In this document: positions 1 through 6,407 of the stretch, piece after piece
Layout of the letters: each line of letters begins with the position of its first letter
How positions within the stretch are numbered: position 1 is the first letter of the stretch
From: Fibrobacter sp. UBA4375
GTDB taxonomy: Bacteria; Fibrobacterota; Fibrobacteria; Fibrobacterales; Fibrobacteraceae
Reading direction: 5' to 3'
NCBI GenBank assembly: GCA_002391195.1
Contig: DGRZ01000093.1
Location: forward strand, 60,633 to 118,025
DNA length: 57,393 nt
Notes under the pieces: model-generated
Told to the model about the DNA's origin: nothing
Seen by the model: only the letters and a program-made list of their open reading frames with translations
Database searches by the model: none
Made by a program: the position numbers and the translations under genes

Positions 1-1541
1 GCAAGGCCAGCGCTTTCCATGCGGCTCCGCAAAGAATCCGCCCTGTTGGTAAGGAAGGTATGGATCAGCTGCAGCGGGATAGCCACAATCAGGCCCGCTT
101 CCGTAGTCACGAGGGCGATAGAAATGCCCCCCGCCAGGAGTTTCGGGTCAGAAGTGCCGTGCATGGTAATCACGTCGAAGAGTTCGATCATGCCCATCAC
201 CGTACCCAATAGGCCAAGCAGCGGGGCTGTAGCGGCAAACACGGAAATCCAGGTGAGGCCGCTCTCGATTTTCGGGACTTCCCGGGCGAACAACTCTTCC
301 AGAGCCTTCTCTCCAGCCTCACGGCCGGAATAGTCCTTCAGAAGCACCGTCTTCAGCACGCGCCCCACCTTGCCGTGGGCCCGTTTCACCTGGGCGCGGG
401 CGGTCTCCAGGTCGCCCTTCCGGAGCGCCTTGAGGGTGCGACCCGTAGAAAGACCGCCAAAGCCCGCAATCAAAAGCCACAGGAACCGCCACAGCGCTAC
501 CAGCAGGCCAAGCCCGAACAGCGTCACGATGGGATACATCAAAATGCCGCCGTTCCTGAAAAATTCCATCAGGTCGTCTTTCCAGGTGGTCTCCTGGTGG
601 TTTGCCAGCTCGGAGGAAAGTTCCGTACTCAAGAGCACGTCCACCGGCACGTTGACAAAAGCGGAATCCTTGGCATGGGCGAAGGCGGCTTCAATCTCTT
701 TCCGGGTCTCGGGCGTCAGGTTTTCTTGCCAGCTGAAACTGCGCTTCTTTTCGCCTGCCACGGGGAGCATCAGGGCCGAAGGCTTGATTCCGGTGAGGCC
801 GTCGGCGGCGTCCGCAAGTTCCATGGCGTAGAGGCCGCCCATGCGGAGGCGCATGCCCTGGGCCACAGACCGCCCGAATACCAATTCCCCCTGCTCCATC
901 TGGATTTCGCGGGTAAAGTCCATCTCCGCGCGGGCGGCATCGAACAGTCCCCTGGCGATACGGACCGGATCGTCCTTGTACAGGCCCATTTCCTTCTTGA
1001 CCTTGTTCTGGACTTCTACCCGTTCAGAAATCTTGAAGGGGATTCCCTGTTCCTGGAACTTGGCGAGGGCCTCCAGACGCTCCGGGCCCGCCGCAAGAGA
1101 CAAAAATTCCGCACGGGCCTTTTCGGCCTGCAGCTTGACCTGCGCCAGGTCTTCCCGGGCCACGCGCACGTCTTCGAAGAGGCGGGCCCGCTCCGACATC
1201 AGGGCGTCCACCTTCTCCTTGCTTTCGTTATACTTCTCGTTGAAAAGTTCCCGCTCCTGGTTGGCGGTCTCACGGTCTTTCCAGCGGGCGGCAACGGCCA
1301 TGTCCCGCTTTTTGCGGGCTTCTTCCAGGTCGGCCTTGGCGCTGTTCAGTTCCGCACGCTTCTTGACGGCGTCGATATCTGCAGGAGCCTGCTGTGCAAA
1401 AGAGGCGGGGGCAGTCAAGGCAAGAGCGACAATTAAGACGAGAGACGAGAGACGAGAGACGAGAGATTTTTTTGATATTATCTTTCGTCTTTCGTCTGTA
1501 GCGAAGTTGCGAAGCAACGAAGCGTTCTTTAGTCTAAACAT
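1..1541 (-). CDS. TolQ/ExbB/MotA-type proton channel protein, C-terminus outside window
   Basis: Translation of the minus strand from ATG 1541 is open to the window edge (513 codons seen). Residues about 1-50 form a long signal-like N-terminus, then a coiled coil rich in E/K/R (about residues 55-200), then a TolQ/ExbB/MotA channel domain: a first membrane helix near FRNGGILMYPIVTLFGLGLL and the paired helices around APLLGLLGTVMGMIELFD and GGISIALVTTEAGLIVAIPL. The family couples proton flow across the inner membrane to TonB or motor-like partners. It starts on the TGATG overlap with the DUF3450-like gene, so the two are translationally coupled; DUF3450 next to large periplasmic-extended ExbB proteins is a known arrangement. 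Odd: codons about 15-36 are made of tandem 7-bp repeats (see 1436-1502), so the N-terminus looks altered by an insertion. The product class is certain; the exact substrate is not. Confidence 0.85.
   Translation of the reverse strand, partial: MFRLKNASLLRNFATDERRKIISKKSLVSRLSSLVLIVALALTAPASFAQQAPADIDAVKKRAELNSAKADLEEARKKRDMAVAARWKDRETANQERELFNEKYNESKEKVDALMSERARLFEDVRVAREDLAQVKLQAEKARAEFLSLAAGPERLEALAKFQEQGIPFKISERVEVQNKVKKEMGLYKDDPVRIARGLFDAARAEMDFTREIQMEQGELVFGRSVAQGMRLRMGGLYAMELADAADGLTGIKPSALMLPVAGEKKRSFSWQENLTPETRKEIEAAFAHAKDSAFVNVPVDVLLSTELSSELANHQETTWKDDLMEFFRNGGILMYPIVTLFGLGLLVALWRFLWLLIAGFGGLSTGRTLKALRKGDLETARAQVKRAHGKVGRVLKTVLLKDYSGREAGEKALEELFAREVPKIESGLTWISVFAATAPLLGLLGTVMGMIELFDVITMHGTSDPKLLAGGISIALVTTEAGLIVAIPLQLIHTFLTNRADSLRSRMESAGL
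1436..1502. repeat. Inverted heptamer arrays inside the 5' end of the channel gene
   Basis: Four perfect tandem copies of the heptamer AGACGAG occupy 1436-1463. After an 18-nt AT-rich spacer, an opposing array CTTTCGT, CTTTCGT, CTGTAGC runs 1482-1502. Read on one strand the left unit is ACGAGAG and the right unit ACGAAAG, so the arrays are inverted relative to each other. A small palindrome (TTGCGAAGCAA) follows at about 1506-1516. The element lies in coding sequence and keeps the frame open. Confidence 0.85.
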
Positions 1542-2335
1542 CACAGCCCCTCCTTCGGAACGACCACGGGAATCGTCACGAGTCTAGGAGCGGTCTTGCC
1601 CTCGGCCACCTTCATCACGTCCTTCAGGGCGGTTCGCATGGCGAGGTTGTCGGAGACGTTGTTCCAGCGGTAGGTGCCGTCGGCCCCGCGGGAGAGCCAC
1701 AGCACGTCGTTGCCGTCGTTGCTCACAAAGATGCTTTCTACCGCGCCGTAGCGGAGGTAGGTGCCGGGCACGCTGCGGGCGTCCACCTGCAAGAATCCCT
1801 TGTAAACCTCGGTGGTGTAGCCCAGGCGGATGCGGTCATAAAAGACTTCCAGGGTGCGGTTCAGGGCGTCGTCCGCCTCGATGAGGCCCTTGTGGAGCTG
1901 GCCCGCGATTTCCTGGACGCTCTTGACGGCTTCTTCGTTGCGGTAGGGGAAGTCGGACTCAAAGACGGGGGCCAGGGAGTCGATAACTTTTGCGAGGGTC
2001 TCGCCGTACTTGGCCTTGCGGCCCTCGAACCAGCGGACAGTGCCTGCGGTTTTCTGACGGGCCTCGGCTAGGTGGGACAGTTCCGCCTTCAAGGAGTCGA
2101 TTTCCGCCTTCAGGGTCTTGTTCTGGGCGGCCAGGGCCTGAACTTTTTTGCGACCCACCTCCACGAATTCGGCGTGGCGTTTTTTCTCGGTGTCATGAAG
2201 CGACTTTTCGCGGGCGGTTTCCGCCTCCACCGCCTTGATCTGGCGACGGACGGACTCCACCGTCTCCTGGGCAAAAGCCGCAGGGGCGAGCAGGGCCGCA
2301 CAGAGGAACAGCTTTACAAAAGGATGAAAATTCAT
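1541..2335 (-). CDS. DUF3450-like periplasmic coiled-coil protein
   Basis: 264 residues from ATG 2335, chosen because a signal peptide (MNFHPFVKLFLCAALLAPAA then FAQ) begins there; a start at 2350 would add five residues. Residues about 20-105 form a coiled coil; the C-terminal half (FEGRKAKYGETLAKVIDSL onwards) carries a compact domain resembling DUF3450, a periplasmic family found next to ExbB/TolQ-like genes. Its stop codon overlaps the next start (TGATG), so it is the promoter-proximal member of a proton-channel operon. Likely role, by context: periplasmic partner of the channel. No catalytic residues are apparent. Confidence 0.7.
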   Translation of the reverse strand: MNFHPFVKLFLCAALLAPAAFAQETVESVRRQIKAVEAETAREKSLHDTEKKRHAEFVEVGRKKVQALAAQNKTLKAEIDSLKAELSHLAEARQKTAGTVRWFEGRKAKYGETLAKVIDSLAPVFESDFPYRNEEAVKSVQEIAGQLHKGLIEADDALNRTLEVFYDRIRLGYTTEVYKGFLQVDARSVPGTYLRYGAVESIFVSNDGNDVLWLSRGADGTYRWNNVSDNLAMRTALKDVMKVAEGKTAPRLVTIPVVVPKEGL

Positions 2336-2345
2336 AGGCGAAAAA

Positions 2346-2370
2346 TACAAAAAAGGGCCTTGAAAAGGCC
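2346..2370 (-). terminator. Rho-independent terminator of the TA pair
   Basis: On the minus strand GGCCTT-TTC-AAGGCC is followed by CTTTTTTG and further Ts. It lies just after the stop at 2399 and before the start of the DUF3450-like gene, separating the two units. Confidence 0.8.
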
Positions 2371-2398
2371 AATTTTCGCCTCAAAAAACGGGTCTTTC

Positions 2399-2704
2399 TC
2401 ACAAATTTGCACTGATGGCGATTTTCATCAGGGCCGCAAAGTCCAATTTCTTGTCCCTGGCGTAGGACAAAAATTCCTTTTCCTCTTTCGTAACACGGAT
2501 TTGGAACTTTAGGGGCGATGCGAATTTCGTCTTGCGCCCTGCATTTTCACGGGCGCCGCCATGTCCGAATTTCTTCTCGTACAGGGCAAGGCCCGACCTT
2601 TTCCGATACTCCCTCTCGGAGATGACCTTTTCACCCTTAGCAACTTCCGATTCCTTCTTCTTGAAAACAAAACCCTCGGAATCTTTGACATAGACGGACG
2701 GCAT
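2399..2704 (-). CDS. Putative antitoxin, small basic protein with GGARENAGRK motif
   Basis: 101 residues from ATG 2704. This start has an AAGGAG Shine-Dalgarno 8 nt upstream; a TTG at 2710 is too close to it. The protein is highly charged, with a central GGARENAGRK segment and a C-terminal part (FQIRVTKEEKEFLSYARDKK) that looks like a short DNA-binding or ribbon-helix-helix-like fold. It immediately follows the RelE/HigB-like toxin, whose TGA lies 3 nt upstream of this ATG (TGAGTATG). The order toxin then antitoxin is that of HigBA-type modules. Assigning it as the antitoxin is inferred from position and size; I do not recognise the family by name. Confidence 0.6.
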   Translation of the reverse strand: MPSVYVKDSEGFVFKKKESEVAKGEKVISEREYRKRSGLALYEKKFGHGGARENAGRKTKFASPLKFQIRVTKEEKEFLSYARDKKLDFAALMKIAISANL

Positions 2705-2706
2705 AC

Positions 2707-3003
2707 TCAAATCTCCTTCAAACGCTGCTTGGCAAGTTTGATTTTATCCTTCGGTGTCTTTTGCGTCTTCTTAACGAAAACAACTCCGATAACGACAATC
2801 GCACCCGCCTTGTATTTGAACAGGGAACGGAGTTCGTTAGACTTGATTTCAAAGATTTCTCTTTGAATCGGTCTCACTCGAACAAACTCGATACCCTGTC
2901 TTTCAATGGTTTCATACTCCTTGTTGAGAAGGTCCTGTTGAGATTGCTCCAAGGACTTAATTTCATTTTCAGCCGCCGGCAACTTTTCTACAGAGAACTT
3001 CAT
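2707..3003 (-). CDS. RelE/HigB (Gp49)-like toxin
   Basis: 98 residues. The strand pattern IFEIKSNELRSLFKYK followed by a hydrophobic strand (AIVVIGVVFVKK) and a C-terminal helix TPKDKIKLAKQRLKEI is that of the phage Gp49/HigB branch of the RelE/ParE superfamily, ribosome-associated mRNA interferases. Only one Met exists, so the start at 3003 is the only ATG choice. It has no Shine-Dalgarno; instead a good promoter ends 5 nt before it, suggesting a leaderless message. It forms a pair with the gene at 2399-2704. Confidence 0.75.
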   Translation of the reverse strand: MKFSVEKLPAAENEIKSLEQSQQDLLNKEYETIERQGIEFVRVRPIQREIFEIKSNELRSLFKYKAGAIVVIGVVFVKKTQKTPKDKIKLAKQRLKEI

Positions 3004-3008
3004 ATCAG

Positions 3009-3037
3009 AATTTAGTTAAAAGATTTGATTTTGTCAA
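3009..3037 (-). promoter_or_regulatory. Promoter of the RelE-like TA pair
   Basis: Minus-strand TTGACA at 3037-3032, a 17-nt spacer, then TAAATT at 3014-3009. The expected transcription start coincides with ATG 3003-3001. Confidence 0.7.
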
Positions 3038-3063
3038 CATATTCAAAATGAAACGATTTAGTA

Positions 3064-3079
3064 GGGGGAAGTCTCCCCC
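3064..3079. repeat. Dispersed hairpin GGGGGA-N4-TCCCCC, copy 1
   Basis: Sequence GGGGGAAGTCTCCCCC. The same hairpin, with changes only in the centre, occurs at 3395-3410, 5440-5455 and about 10116-10131, always between genes. Confidence 0.75.
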
Positions 3080-3342
3080 TCGGCGAAGCCTATAGTCTTC
3101 ACCTACCCCCTCTGCGGGGATACCCCGCAACGCCCCATAAAAAAAGAGAGCCAAGCGAGATTACTCGACGCACCGCATAAAGGCAGCACTCTTGACCCTA
3201 ATACTCTAAAGATAACATTTTGTTTCGCCATCGTCAACACCTTTCTCAATCCTGTTTCGCTCGATATGTTGCAAAAAGCGCGCCAATAACAAAAACAGCG
3301 ATTTCAAACAAATTTCGCCATTGATGCAAAAGGGAGGAACTG

Positions 3343-3370
3343 ATTAATCACTTTTTAAGCAGTGATTAAT
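3343..3370. repeat. 10-bp perfect inverted repeat
   Basis: ATTAATCACT, 8-nt loop, AGTGATTAAT. No T-tract follows on either strand, so it is not a clear terminator. It may be an operator or a relic. Confidence 0.6.
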
Positions 3371-3394
3371 GACTAAAAGCCCTTGAAAAACAAA

Positions 3395-3410
3395 GGGGGA
3401 AGTCTCCCCC
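3395..3410. repeat. Dispersed hairpin GGGGGA-N4-TCCCCC, copy 2
   Basis: Identical 16 bp to the copy at 3064-3079. On the minus strand it is followed by CTTTGTTTTT, so it could terminate leftward transcription. Confidence 0.75.
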
Positions 3411-3445
3411 TCGCTACAACGACTCGTCATCTCCGCCACCATCTT

Positions 3446-3472
3446 GTCATCCCCGCGCAGGCGGGGATCTCC
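3446..3472. repeat. TCATCCCCGCG-type palindromic intergenic repeat
   Basis: The core is TCCCCGC-GCAG-GCGGGGA with conserved flanks of the widely seen GTCATCCC...GGATCTCC type. Related palindromes occur at about 9970-9990. Confidence 0.7.
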
Positions 3473-3545
3473 TTGCCGTTTCCGCTACCCCCTCGCCTAG
3501 GGGCTCCGCCCCTAAAACCCTGTTAATGCAAGCGAAAATTTTTCG

Positions 3546-3806
3546 TCAGGGCTCTTCTACATCCTTGACACAACGGACGTAATGACCTCCCGGAATTTTT
3601 GAAGCACCAATTCCATTCCCCGTATCATCGCTCACAGCCTTTAGGCCCAGATAATGGGCTCGGTTTATGCCACCGGCCTCGTTGGTATTTTCTTTTTCAG
3701 GAGAAGCACTCCAAAACAGCACCCTGGATTGAATGTCCTTAAAATTGTAATTCAAAGAAGTTACATACTCCTTTTCCCCACCAAAAAGATTATACCCGTT
3801 TGACAT
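3546..3806 (-). pseudogene. Remnant of a FISUMP-domain protein (C-terminal end only)
   Basis: About 85 residues can be read. They contain the end of a FISUMP domain: LFWSAS, an AHYLGLKAV strand, GGHYVRCVKD just before the stop. No signal peptide, lipobox or N-terminal half exists upstream: reading further runs antisense through the higB promoter. The gene therefore appears broken at about 3800, where the HigBA-type module begins. FISUMP proteins are usually secreted or lipoproteins of several hundred residues. Expression as a functional protein is unlikely. Confidence 0.7.
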
Positions 3807-3828
3807 ATACACGCAAAATAGGTATATT
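3800..3828 (+). promoter_or_regulatory. Promoter of the higBA-type locus
   Basis: TTGACA at 3800-3805, 17-nt spacer, TATATT at 3823-3828. The higB-like ATG follows 4 nt later at 3833, so transcription would start at or inside the start codon. Confidence 0.75.
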
Positions 3829-3832
3829 GAAG

Positions 3833-3901
3833 ATGATACAAAGCTTTGCGAACAAGGAAACCGAACAGGTCTATAACCAGGAGTACTCCAGGCGATTACC
3901 A
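3833..3901 (+). pseudogene. higB: Truncated higB toxin (first ~23 codons)
   Basis: MIQSFANKETEQVYNQEYSR followed by RLP matches the N-terminus of HigB/RelE 'killer' toxins. The remaining two thirds, which carry the catalytic strands and the C-terminal WRICF-type region, are missing. The reading frame runs straight into higA in another frame. The loss looks like an internal deletion that kept the promoter and the ribosome binding site of higA. No toxin activity is expected. Confidence 0.7.
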
Positions 3902-3914
3902 CTAGGAGAAAAAA

Positions 3915-4220
3915 ATGAGCAAGCACATCAAGACGCCGACAATTGGAGAAATTCTCACCGAAGAGTTTTTCGCTCCTATGGGTCTATCCGCCTACAAAGT
4001 TGCACAGGCAATCAACGTCCCGGTATCAAGAATTCAGGATATCCTTCATGACCGCAGGAGGATTTCGGTCGACACATCCCTAAGGCTTGCCAAGTATTTT
4101 GGAGTATCCGACGATTACTTCATATCCTTGCAAGATGACATAGACATCCGCAATATCAAAATCGACATTGCCAAGGAACTTGAAAACATCAAGCCTATTG
4201 ACCTGATGACTACAGCGTGA
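3915..4220 (+). CDS. higA: HigA-type antitoxin (XRE family)
   Basis: 101 residues. An XRE helix-turn-helix (LSAYKVAQAINVPVSRIQDI then LHDRRRISVDTSLRLAKYFG) with the DYFISLQDD motif is typical of the HigA addiction-module antidote family; these bind and silence their own promoter and neutralise HigB. An AGGAGA Shine-Dalgarno lies 7 nt upstream. Its toxin partner is truncated, so this is now an orphan regulator. The last codons overlap the end of purT (4210) tail to tail by 11 bp, so the C-terminal residues TTA are written in purT sequence. Confidence 0.9.
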   Translation: MSKHIKTPTIGEILTEEFFAPMGLSAYKVAQAINVPVSRIQDILHDRRRISVDTSLRLAKYFGVSDDYFISLQDDIDIRNIKIDIAKELENIKPIDLMTTA

Positions 4221-5394
4221 CCTTCACCTTCTCGCGCATGGCCATGACGCAGGCCTTGGCCTCTTCCACCGTGTCACGGCGGGCAAGGAGCACGCCCATG
4301 CGGCGGTGGCCCTTCAGCTCGGGCTTTCCGAACAAACGAAGCGCTGTGTCGGGTTCGGCAAGCACATCTTCCAGGCCGCTGAACTTCACGTGGTCGGACT
4401 CGCCCTCCACCACGATAGCCTTGGAAGCGCTGGGGCCGTGGAAGGCGATGTTGGGGATAGGCAGGCCAAGTATTGCGCGGGCATGCAGGGCAAACTCCGA
4501 AAGGTCCTGAGAAATCATGGTGACCATGCCGGTGTCGTGGGGGCGCGGGGACACTTCGCTGAACAGCACCTTGTCCTTGCACACGAACAGTTCCACGCCG
4601 AAGATGCCGCGGCCGCCCAGGGCGTCGGTGACCTTCTTCGCGATTTCCTTCGCCTGCTCCAAAAGTTCGGGCTTCATGGGCTGGGGCTGCCAGGATTCCT
4701 GGTAGTCGCCACCCACCTGATGGTGCCCCACCGGCAGCAAGAAACTGGTGCCGCCCACATGGCGCACCGTCAAAAGGGTAATCTCGTAGTCGAAAGGCAC
4801 AAAGCCTTCCACAATCACGCGGCTCGCCGCACCCGTGCGGCCACCCGTCTGGGAAATCTCCCAGGCCTTGTCCACGTCGGCCTCGGTCTTCACCGTGCTC
4901 TGGCCGTGGCCCGAAGAACTCATCACCGGCTTCACCACGCAGGGGATGCCAATCTCGGCGACGGCCTTCTTGAAATCCTCGTAACTGTCTGCAAAACGAT
5001 AAGGACTGGTAGCAAGGCCCAGTTCCTCGGCGGCCAGGCGGCGGATGCCCTCGCGGTTCATGGTCAGCTTGGTGGCCTTGGCCGTGGGAATCACGTGGAA
5101 ACCTTCCTTCTCCAGTTCCACCAGCGTGTCGGTAGCGATGGCCTCCACCTCCGGCACGATAAAGTCGGGCTTTTCCAGCTCGATCACGCGACGCAGTTCG
5201 GCACCGTCCAGCATGTTGATGACGTAGGAACGGTGGGCCACCTGCATGCCCGGGGCGTTAGCGTAGCGGTCCACGGCGACCACTTCGACGCCGAGACGCA
5301 TCATCTCGATGATGACTTCCTTGCCCAGCTCGCCCGCACCGCAAAAAAGGACCTTGGTGGCGCTAGAACTAAGAGGTGTACCGATTTCAGCCAT
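4210..5394 (-). CDS. purT: Formate-dependent phosphoribosylglycinamide formyltransferase (GAR transformylase 2)
   Basis: 394 residues, the usual PurT length. PurT makes formyl-GAR from GAR, formate and ATP in purine synthesis, an alternative to folate-dependent PurN. An N-terminal dinucleotide-like fold (KVLFCGAGELGKEVIIE) precedes an ATP-grasp domain (VVKPVMSSSGHGQS; VELFV and FSEVSPRPHDTGMVT, metal-binding Glu and substrate residues). The start at 5394 has AAGGAGA a few nt upstream. Cytosolic, monocistronic between a TA locus and a GNAT gene. Formate dependence fits a fermentative anaerobe that makes formate. Confidence 0.96.
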   Translation of the reverse strand: MAEIGTPLSSSATKVLFCGAGELGKEVIIEMMRLGVEVVAVDRYANAPGMQVAHRSYVINMLDGAELRRVIELEKPDFIVPEVEAIATDTLVELEKEGFHVIPTAKATKLTMNREGIRRLAAEELGLATSPYRFADSYEDFKKAVAEIGIPCVVKPVMSSSGHGQSTVKTEADVDKAWEISQTGGRTGAASRVIVEGFVPFDYEITLLTVRHVGGTSFLLPVGHHQVGGDYQESWQPQPMKPELLEQAKEIAKKVTDALGGRGIFGVELFVCKDKVLFSEVSPRPHDTGMVTMISQDLSEFALHARAILGLPIPNIAFHGPSASKAIVVEGESDHVKFSGLEDVLAEPDTALRLFGKPELKGHRRMGVLLARRDTVEEAKACVMAMREKVKVTL

Positions 5395-5432
5395 AAAATC
5401 TCCTTGGTTTACTGGAAATATAGGAATAATGA

Positions 5433-5455
5433 CACAAAAGGGGGAAGCCTCCCCC
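5433..5455 (-). terminator. Terminator of the GNAT gene; dispersed hairpin copy 3
   Basis: On the minus strand GGGGGAGGCTTCCCCC is followed by TTTTGTGT, 12 nt after the stop at 5467. It is a member of the GGGGGA-N4-TCCCCC hairpin family. Confidence 0.75.
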
Positions 5456-5466
5456 TGTACAAAGGT

Positions 5467-6036
5467 TCAAACAGGGTCTCCCGCAATATCATTCAGGTCA
5501 AAATACATAAGGCGAGTGTGCGGGTTGTCGTCTTTGGCATTCATTCGGACAAAACCGTTCTTTTCATAGAAAGGAACAGCATTCAGGTTGGCATCTACCG
5601 TCAGAAACCTACAGCCGGCATTGCTGTCCAATGCGGACATAGATTTGATAAAATCAATGACAGTCGTTCCTATTTGCTTTCCCTTGACGGAATTTTCTAC
5701 GCCCAGCCTGCACAACTTGACCGCAGGATAGCTTTTAAGCCGTTTCTCGTTTGGAAACCCTCGTTTCTTGCGGAAACGATTGAATTCCGTTTTGTCCTTG
5801 AAATCGTCCAAAGCCACCTTGTCGTTTGCAAGGCTGCAATAGGCATAAACCTTGCTTGCGTCGTTGGAATCAACGCAAGCATAACTAACGGCAAGCTTTT
5901 GCTTTTGGTAAGCCGAGGCTCGGTTGAGAATGAAATCGTTTAAGTCGGCATCACCGCAATCAAAATGACTAATAGCCTTGGCCTCGCGGAGCCTAATAAA
6001 ATCAAGCCTATTCTTGTCTATACCGTTCTGAAACAC
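5467..6036 (-). CDS. GNAT-family acetyltransferase, probable TA toxin (TacT-like)
   Basis: 189 residues from GTG 6036, chosen because GGAGG lies 9 nt upstream and no in-frame ATG fits. The GNAT fold is visible: LCRLGVENSVKGKQIGTTVI is the acetyl-CoA pyrophosphate loop, and VPFYEKNGF carries the conserved C-terminal Tyr. DADLNDFI near the N-terminus is typical of the TacT/AtaT toxin group, which acetylate aminoacyl-tRNA to stop translation. The gene overlaps the preceding small gene by 19 bp, as in a TA pair. A plain metabolic acetyltransferase remains possible. Confidence 0.75.
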   Translation of the reverse strand: MFQNGIDKNRLDFIRLREAKAISHFDCGDADLNDFILNRASAYQKQKLAVSYACVDSNDASKVYAYCSLANDKVALDDFKDKTEFNRFRKKRGFPNEKRLKSYPAVKLCRLGVENSVKGKQIGTTVIDFIKSMSALDSNAGCRFLTVDANLNAVPFYEKNGFVRMNAKDDNPHTRLMYFDLNDIAGDPV

Positions 6037-6236
6037 GGATCATCACCTCCATTGGCCGCTTCGCGGGCACGCATTTTAGCCATGCCTCGCTCATAGGCTT
6101 TTTTCATGAACTCGTAGTTGCGAAGACGACGTTCACGAATTTCTGGAGGTTCGGTGCGCCGTTCCTGCATACGGGCTAAAAAACGGCGAGCATCCTCACC
6201 GTACAAAATCGGAGTCTCTCGAATTTCGCGAGCCAT
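6018..6236 (-). CDS. Small protein upstream of the GNAT toxin, putative antitoxin
   Basis: 72 residues, very rich in Arg and Glu. The N-terminus (MAREIRETPILYGEDARRFL) could form a strand followed by long helices, a plausible promoter-binding and toxin-wrapping antitoxin. It is not the DUF1778 or plain RHH type usually paired with GNAT toxins. Start ATG 6236 has AGAGGAA upstream. It overlaps the GNAT gene by 19 bp. Function is inferred from position. Confidence 0.6.
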   Translation of the reverse strand: MAREIRETPILYGEDARRFLARMQERRTEPPEIRERRLRNYEFMKKAYERGMAKMRAREAANGGDDPCFRTV

Positions 6237-6309
6237 AGTTCCTCTTTTGCTTTGTCCATATGGTAACAGGCGTAGGCCTGGGTGGCAACCCCTAGTGGTT
6301 CCTACTTAA

Positions 6310-6338
6310 AATATACTTTATCCTCTTTACAAAAACAA
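6310..6338 (-). promoter_or_regulatory. Promoter of the GNAT TA pair
   Basis: Minus-strand TTGTTT at 6338-6333, 17-nt spacer, TATATT at 6315-6310. A leader of roughly 65 nt follows and contains the small hairpin AGGC-CTAC-GCCT. Confidence 0.6.
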
Positions 6339-6363
6339 GAGGTCGGCCCGTTTTTCGATTATT

Positions 6364-6383
6364 TTGCAAACAACTGTTGCATA
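6364..6383. repeat. Palindromic repeat shared with 10144-10163
   Basis: TTGCAAACAACTGTTGCATA, an imperfect palindrome, 20 bp identical to the copy upstream of the CopG antitoxin. Here it lies just beyond the stop of the NERD gene. Confidence 0.75.
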
Positions 6384-6407
6384 TTAAACGTTTTTAACCC
6401 TAAACTT

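Larger units (their letters stand above)
3004..3545. other. Gene-free, repeat-dense intergenic region
   Basis: No credible gene in 542 bases. Contents: the TA promoter (3009-3037); hairpin GGGGGAAGTCTCCCCC at 3064-3079 and again at 3395-3410; a GC-rich block near 3106-3136 that recurs inverted near 10000; an inverted repeat at 3343-3370; a TCCCCGC/GCGGGGA palindrome at 3450-3467; and a TAGGGGC/GCCCCTA palindrome at 3498-3514. Confidence 0.7.

Noticed and set aside
375..1436. 353-residue plus-strand reading frame
   Set aside because: It is antisense to the proton-channel gene, whose translation shows clear TolQ/ExbB motifs; the antisense product is rich in His, Gly and Gln without recognisable domains.
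1436..1502. CRISPR array or plain microsatellite reading of the heptamers
   Set aside because: There are no spacers as in CRISPR, and the arrays occur as opposed pairs and in phase at several loci, unlike a simple slippage repeat.
3498..3514. TAGGGGC/GCCCCTA hairpin as terminator of the FISUMP remnant
   Set aside because: No T-tract follows on either strand.
4306..5943. 545-residue plus-strand reading frame
   Set aside because: Shadow of purT and the GNAT gene, both well supported on the minus strand.
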